Origin: Coniella vitis
Taxonomy: Eukaryota > Ascomycota > Sordariomycetes > Diaporthales > Schizoparmaceae
Reading direction: 5' to 3'
Assembly: GCA_011317545.1 (NCBI GenBank)
Contig: WUJK01000003.1
Location: 2,170,001 to 2,234,000, forward strand
DNA length: 64,000 bases
Below the pieces are notes generated by a model. The model saw nothing but the letters and a program-made list of their open reading frames with translations. It did not search any database and had not been told where the DNA came from. The translations under genes and the position numbers were made by a program. Of the stretch, positions 60,136-64,000 are shown piece after piece (within the stretch, counting starts at the first letter, position 1; every line of letters begins with the position of its first letter).

Positions 60136-61213
60136 CTAGGAAGGAGTGTAGTACTTGGAGAGAACCTGTGATGAAGGTCAAAGTTAGCCATATGGATTCC
60201 CCAATTAAGCCAATTCTCCCTGGTGACCAGCATCAACCACATCCACAGAACTCACCTCTGCCTGCTTCGGCTCTATGTACAATGCCGTAGCATCAGCCAG
60301 CACCACCGGCGCCTCACCGTCCTTGGGCAGCGTCTCGATCCGCCCCTTGGTCCACGCCTTCCGGCCCTCTGCCTGCGTCACCTCTCCGCGCAGCACAATG
60401 TACTGGTTTGCGACACAGGGCGCCTTGTAGTTGACACTCAGGTTCGCCGTCAGCCCGACCCGGTGCGGCAGCGCTGCAAATGCACTGCGCGCAAGGCCCT
60501 CGTCCAGCACCGTCGCCAGATACCCGCCGTGCACAATCCCGGGGTGCCCGCAGAGGTCCTCGCCGACATACGAGATCTGCACATACTCCTTCCTGTCGCC
60601 CGTTGCGTCGAGCCATGCCACGGGTGGGAAGGGCACGCAGGTGGGGTTGATCAGGACCCCCGCTGTCAGGTTATGCGGGCGCCAGGCGGGCGGCACCTTG
60701 AGGTGCGGACGGGATTCGGAAAAGGCCGGGTCGGCGCGCAGTGCTTGGACTACGGGGTGCGCATTGAGGTATTCTTCGTAGACGCTGGCGACGTCGTCCG
60801 TGGGTTGGTATGCGAGGAGCGTCTCGGCGTCTGTTTTGGGGGATGTGATGTCTTGCATTGTCTCCATGGCGGGCAGGATGGCTAAGCTGAAGCCAAAGAT
60901 GGTGAAGAAGGAGGCGCGGAAGGTCGCGACGAAGACGCGGCGGATCAGGGACGGTCGGGGAGGTTCGAGGGAATCTGTTGTTGGAGGGGGCCAAGATGCG
61001 CCAAGTGTTAGCCAGAGAAGACCTGGAGATAGCAAGACGGATGATCGAGAAGCAGCGACAAGAGGAGAAAGAGAGAAGTTGGGACGTACGAGCGACAGAG
61101 AAGCGTGCGAACGAGTGTGTGGGAAGCCGCGCGATTGGGCGTGGGTGGCCGAAGGCAAGAGGCCGTGTTGTCTGTCGGAGGACAAGGCCGGATATTCGAG
61201 TGGATGTCGACAT
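60136..61213 (-). CDS. HotDog-fold thioesterase (PaaI/4HBT type), probably mitochondrial
   Basis: Three exons on the minus strand: 61213-61090, 60974-60256 and 60165-60136, closing to 290 aa. The start MSTSTRISGLVLRQTTRPLA is rich in R, S and T and lacks acids, like a mitochondrial presequence; a hydrophobic segment SFFTIFGFSLAILPAM follows (about 59-75). The HotDog domain (about 150-285) has GHPGIVHGGYLATVLDEGLA, with the HGG and D/E residues of the 4HBT family, and GLTANLSVNYKAPC. The last exon codes only VLSKYYTPS and was placed from a good GTGAGT donor and a CACAG acceptor; reading through the donor gives a different tail of 16 residues. The substrate is likely an acyl-CoA but cannot be told. 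Confidence 0.87.
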
Positions 61214-61913
61214 CTGGGAAGCGCTTCCTCTGGGTCCCTTTTATGGCCAGACCAATGACACAATGCCCAGGGCTGTCTCGTGTTGTTGGGTCTGTGCCTG
61301 TTTTGTTGAGCAGGCTTCCCTTCGATAACGCCGTACCTGGAGTGATTGGAGATAAGTAAGAGCCGGCATTCGGCCACTAATACGGGGAAATTCTGGCAGA
61401 CATGCCTCGGCTTGTCGGCGCCGGAACGGGGCTCCAAGGTGCGCTGGGGCGCTATTGCTGGTCGGGCCCAGGTTAGCGGCCTCGGCCCGAGACTGAGTGG
61501 AAGCCACTATCGACGAAGTTTCAGTTTCCTTCTATATATCTGCCTCTCCCGTATACTATAGTAAGTATTTGCATTTGCGCTGTCATCTAACAAGGAGCAT
61601 TGTTTGTGTCTCTGTTTTGCCGTGTAATATGCATAGTGCCATGACTCGCAATCAGATCAACTAGTTTCTTCAAGGCTTTCTGATCCGCTTTCCACGGTTA
61701 ATGCTGTACATAGTGTAGTCTTCTTATTTTCAGGTGTCTCTCTCTTTATTCTGCACCTTCTTCATCTTGAAGTCAGCATTCCCACTCCAAACTGCAAAAT
61801 CGGTTGTCATGTGCGACTTTGCAAATGAAACTCACCCACGGTACAAGTAGGTCGTTCTGAGTATGAGAGCACATCCTAGTTGCACAACAGCCAGGAAGCC
61901 ATCGTGCGCCTGT

Positions 61914-61954
<41 letters not shown>

Positions 61955-62365
61955 ACCTTGAATGATGGTGTTGGTGGTTCTACTGCCAGGACGATATCGC
62001 ACAAAGCGTATTACAAGTACTTTCTGCTGTCACTAATATCTAAGCCCGAGAGACTATGGGACATTACATAGTACACATGGTAGAATGGAACCCGTTGCTT
62101 ACAGGCCCAGAAGGCTCTCTTGGCGATGCTACGTAGTACTATAACTGGCAGCCCAGCGCTTTCATTGGACTGGAGCCTCTGCGCTTGGTGCCCCACTGCC
62201 CATTGAAGCATGAGCATGTGAGAGCTCAACAATAAAACAAACAGGAGACGGCGGTCAAGGGCCAGCTTTGAAGTCTCCCAAGCAACGTGTGCCCGCCGCA
62301 TTTCGTGGTAGTATTTCATGCTATAAAGTATTAGTGCACGCCACAATATTTACAATGGTGAATAG
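61214..62365. other. Intergenic
   Basis: Divergent region with a 39-T tract and one TACATAGTA word at 62065-62073. It may contain an unseen first exon of the next gene. Confidence 0.45.
61915..61953. repeat. 39-bp poly(T) tract
   Basis: A pure run of 39 T. It is by far the longest homopolymer in the window. On the minus strand it would be a poly(A) tail-like run, but no element or target-site duplication is seen next to it. Confidence 0.95.
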
Positions 62366-63026
62366 AATTCCCCACGACCAATGACAGTAAGCACATAGCA
62401 GGGAGCGAGGCTGATGATGAGCCACAGGCCACCCAAGACACCGTCGACTCGTGGAGTGAGCCTCATGCCCCCAAGGGCGAGTCCCTCAAGTCCTTCAAGG
62501 AGCTGGAGCACACCCTCAAGAAGGAGCTCGTCCACCTCCGTCACGACCACGACAGTATGTGCCCTCAGTCTGTGCCCTTCCCAGCTGACAGTCCAGTACG
62601 GCTACTGACCTCCTCTTCACCCGCAACCTCAACAGAACACGAAAAGGAATACTTCCAAGCAGTCGTAAGCATTTCTGTCCCCTTTGTTCGTCGTTGGCAA
62701 ACTACTGCTAAAGTGCAAACCCATCATTTCTTCCACAGGCCCATCTCAGCGATGCGCAACTGACCAGCTTCACTGTCGACGATTTTGATCTCGTCCGCGT
62801 CGGCCCCTCAGCCTACGGCACTCACATCTTTGGCCGCGTCCGCATCCCAGCGCTGCCCGAGGACGGGCCCTGCTACGTCTTCTTTCGCCTGTGCGACAAG
62901 GGCAAGGAGGAGGAGGCCACTTTTCACAGCTTCCACACGGAGCAGGCGCCCGACACGGAGAATGGCGGCTTCAAGTTCAGAGCCGTCTTTACCAAGGATG
63001 ATCCGATTGAGTGGTTTGATGACTAG
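62366..63026 (+). CDS. Small acidic conserved fungal protein; start not resolved
   Basis: The downstream exons are clear: one ending at 62554, then 62636-62664 and 62739-63026, with phases closing (join RHDHDKHEKEYFQAV then AHLSDAQL). The first visible exon reads ADDEPQATQDTVDSWSEPHA and KELEHTLKKELVHL; its frame is open back to about 62362 with no ATG. Either an upstream exon joins at the TAG before 62366, or the ATG at 62381 is used with a 23-bp gap (62387-62409) that has GTAAGC and GCGAG ends and keeps phase, which would be far too short for a normal intron. The product is about 150-165 aa, acidic, ending DDPIEWFDD. The C-terminal GTHIFGRVRIPALPEDGPCY has beta-rich character. I do not recognise a family. 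Confidence 0.65.
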
Positions 63027-63251
63027 GTAGCCGCGTTCTGAGAAGAGGCACTCGGCTCAAATCATGAACAGTTAAGTAGTAGTGCTGTTGGACGGCCCAG
63101 GCTGGGTCAAAATAGCAATAGGACACACACTCAAAGTAGGAAAACAGGGGATTTGCATGCATAAGGTGATTTGGTGGTTGTAACTGCAGTCACGTTGCTC
63201 TTTTTTGATATCCTGGCTTTTGGAATTACAAGGAAGCCTCTTTTCCTTCTA
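63027..63251. other. Short intergenic between convergent genes
   Basis: 225 bp between two stop codons; nothing notable. Confidence 0.5.
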
Positions 63252-64000
63252 CTACTCATCATCCTCGCCACCCAGCAACGCGGCGTAGTCATCGGCTGTT
63301 GCAAACATCGGCAGCTTCTTGAGCTCACGCTTCGACATCTTGCCCTTGCCGTCAGACTTACCCTTGCTCTTCTTGCTGGCTGGCGCCTCCTCTGCTTCCT
63401 CCTCTTCCTCGCTAAAGACCGCCTCGCCATCCTCAGAACCATCTTCGTCCTCGCCCATATCCACAACCACGTCCTCAGCTCCAGAGTCCATATCGATATC
63501 CTCGTCGTCGTCGTCATCATCATCATCAGACATATCAAGCAACGAACCCAAATCAGACTCATCATCCTCGCCCATATCCAGATCCGCATCCGCATCCGCA
63601 TCGTCCCCGTCAACTTCAGGTCGCGAGTTGACGAGTGCATCCCAAATCTCATCCTCGTCCACGTCCTCCTCGTCGCCATCGGCAGCAGCATCCTTCTTGG
63701 CCTTCTTATCCTTGCTTTCCTGGCCAGGCTTGCCAATCTGCGAAAAGTATGCGTGGAAAAAGACATCCTCGGCAGCAACATCCTCTTGCTTCTTGTTCCA
63801 GAACCCAGCAGAGTTGACATTGGTCTGTTGCTTGGTGCTCGACCTGCCAGGCACCACGACATGCGCCGCGCTGCCCGCCGCCAACAAAGGCTGCATGATG
63901 GAAGCACCGCGCTTGCTGTCCGTGGCCTTGGGGTTCTTGTACACGAACTTGTCCAGAAAGTTGATGAGGGTATGGTTGGCAAGTTCCGGCTTGGGCAGCG
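63252..64000 (-). CDS. Noc1/Mak21-type ribosome biogenesis protein, C-terminal part
   Basis: The 3' end of a minus-strand gene that continues past the window edge; the stop is at 63254-63252. The visible 249 residues begin LPKPELANHTLINFLDKFVY and KNPKA, then RGASIMQPLLA, which is the end of the CBF/Mak21 domain. An acidic tail rich in D and E follows (EDEIWDALVNSRPEV, runs of eight D), then a basic KKSKGKSDGKGK and the ending KLPMFATADDYAALL, typical for Mak21. In yeast, Noc1/Mak21 with Noc2 carries pre-60S particles in the nucleolus. No intron is seen in this part. Confidence 0.9.
   Translation of the reverse strand, partial: LPKPELANHTLINFLDKFVYKNPKATDSKRGASIMQPLLAAGSAAHVVVPGRSSTKQQTNVNSAGFWNKKQEDVAAEDVFFHAYFSQIGKPGQESKDKKAKKDAAADGDEEDVDEDEIWDALVNSRPEVDGDDADADADLDMGEDDESDLGSLLDMSDDDDDDDDEDIDMDSGAEDVVVDMGEDEDGSEDGEAVFSEEEEEAEEAPASKKSKGKSDGKGKMSKRELKKLPMFATADDYAALLGGEDDE

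Noticed and set aside
60205..60255. Read-through C-terminus of the thioesterase without the last intron
   Set aside because: A strong GTGAGT donor at 60255 and a CACAG acceptor at 60166 give a compact last exon in phase; the read-through tail looks like intron.
1..64000. tRNA, rRNA, CRISPR array, intact transposon or secondary-metabolite cluster
   Set aside because: No tRNA B-box with matching arms, no rRNA-like sequence, no regular spacer repeats, no transposase or reverse transcriptase motif, and no polyketide or peptide synthase domain was seen.

Overview
The window is a stretch of nuclear DNA from a filamentous ascomycete (Pezizomycotina, most likely Sordariomycetes). The reasons are: short GT-AG introns of about 50 to 100 bp, single housekeeping genes separated by 0.3 to 6 kb of non-coding DNA, a filamentous-type She3 homologue, a DUF8035-type glutamate-rich protein, a GPI-anchored protein of the DUF7707 type, and an alpha-tubulin that starts with MRGE. 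Both strands are used, there are no operons, and I see no rRNA, tRNA, CRISPR array or intact transposon.

Layout: 1-7 kb holds a She3-like RNA-transport adaptor and a large KH-like protein of unknown function. 7-16 kb has a 4 kb gene-free stretch, a GPI-anchored surface protein and alpha-tubulin. 16-31 kb carries a DUF8035 coiled-coil protein (-), prefoldin subunit 1 (-), alkaline ceramidase (+), a TMF/Sgm1-type golgin (+), the proteasome chaperone Nas6 (-) and the splicing WD40 protein Prp46 (+). 31-41.6 kb has ORC1 (-), a second KH-like protein (+), prefoldin subunit 5 (-), the ESCRT-I subunit Vps37 (+) and a conserved fungal protein with unresolved 5' exons (-). A 6 kb gene-poor region follows. 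47-64 kb has an F-box protein (+), a Q-rich triple AT-hook protein (-), V-ATPase subunit C (+), APS kinase (-), a HotDog thioesterase (-), a small acidic protein (+) and the 3' end of a Noc1/Mak21-type ribosome-biogenesis gene (-).

Most genes are core cell machinery: cytoskeleton and its folding path (alpha-tubulin plus two of six prefoldin subunits), Golgi and endosome traffic (TMF, Vps37, V-ATPase), proteasome assembly, splicing, replication origin recognition and sulfate assimilation. Exon structures were worked out by hand from splice sites, reading phase and family resemblance, so ends should be good to the base where phases close, but none is backed by transcript data.

The most striking non-genic signal is a 9-bp word, TACATAGTA, or its complement TACTATGTA. 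By eye I count 33 copies, where about 0.5 would be expected by chance in 64 kb on both strands. All 33 lie outside exons and introns, with dense clusters at 8.4-10.3 kb and 41.8-45.8 kb and a triple alternating array at 23,590-23,616. I know of no described element with this sequence. Other points of interest are a possible distant relationship between the two KH-like genes, a 14-nt internal exon with a GC-AG intron in nas6, and several genes whose first coding exon is only 8 to 30 nt.
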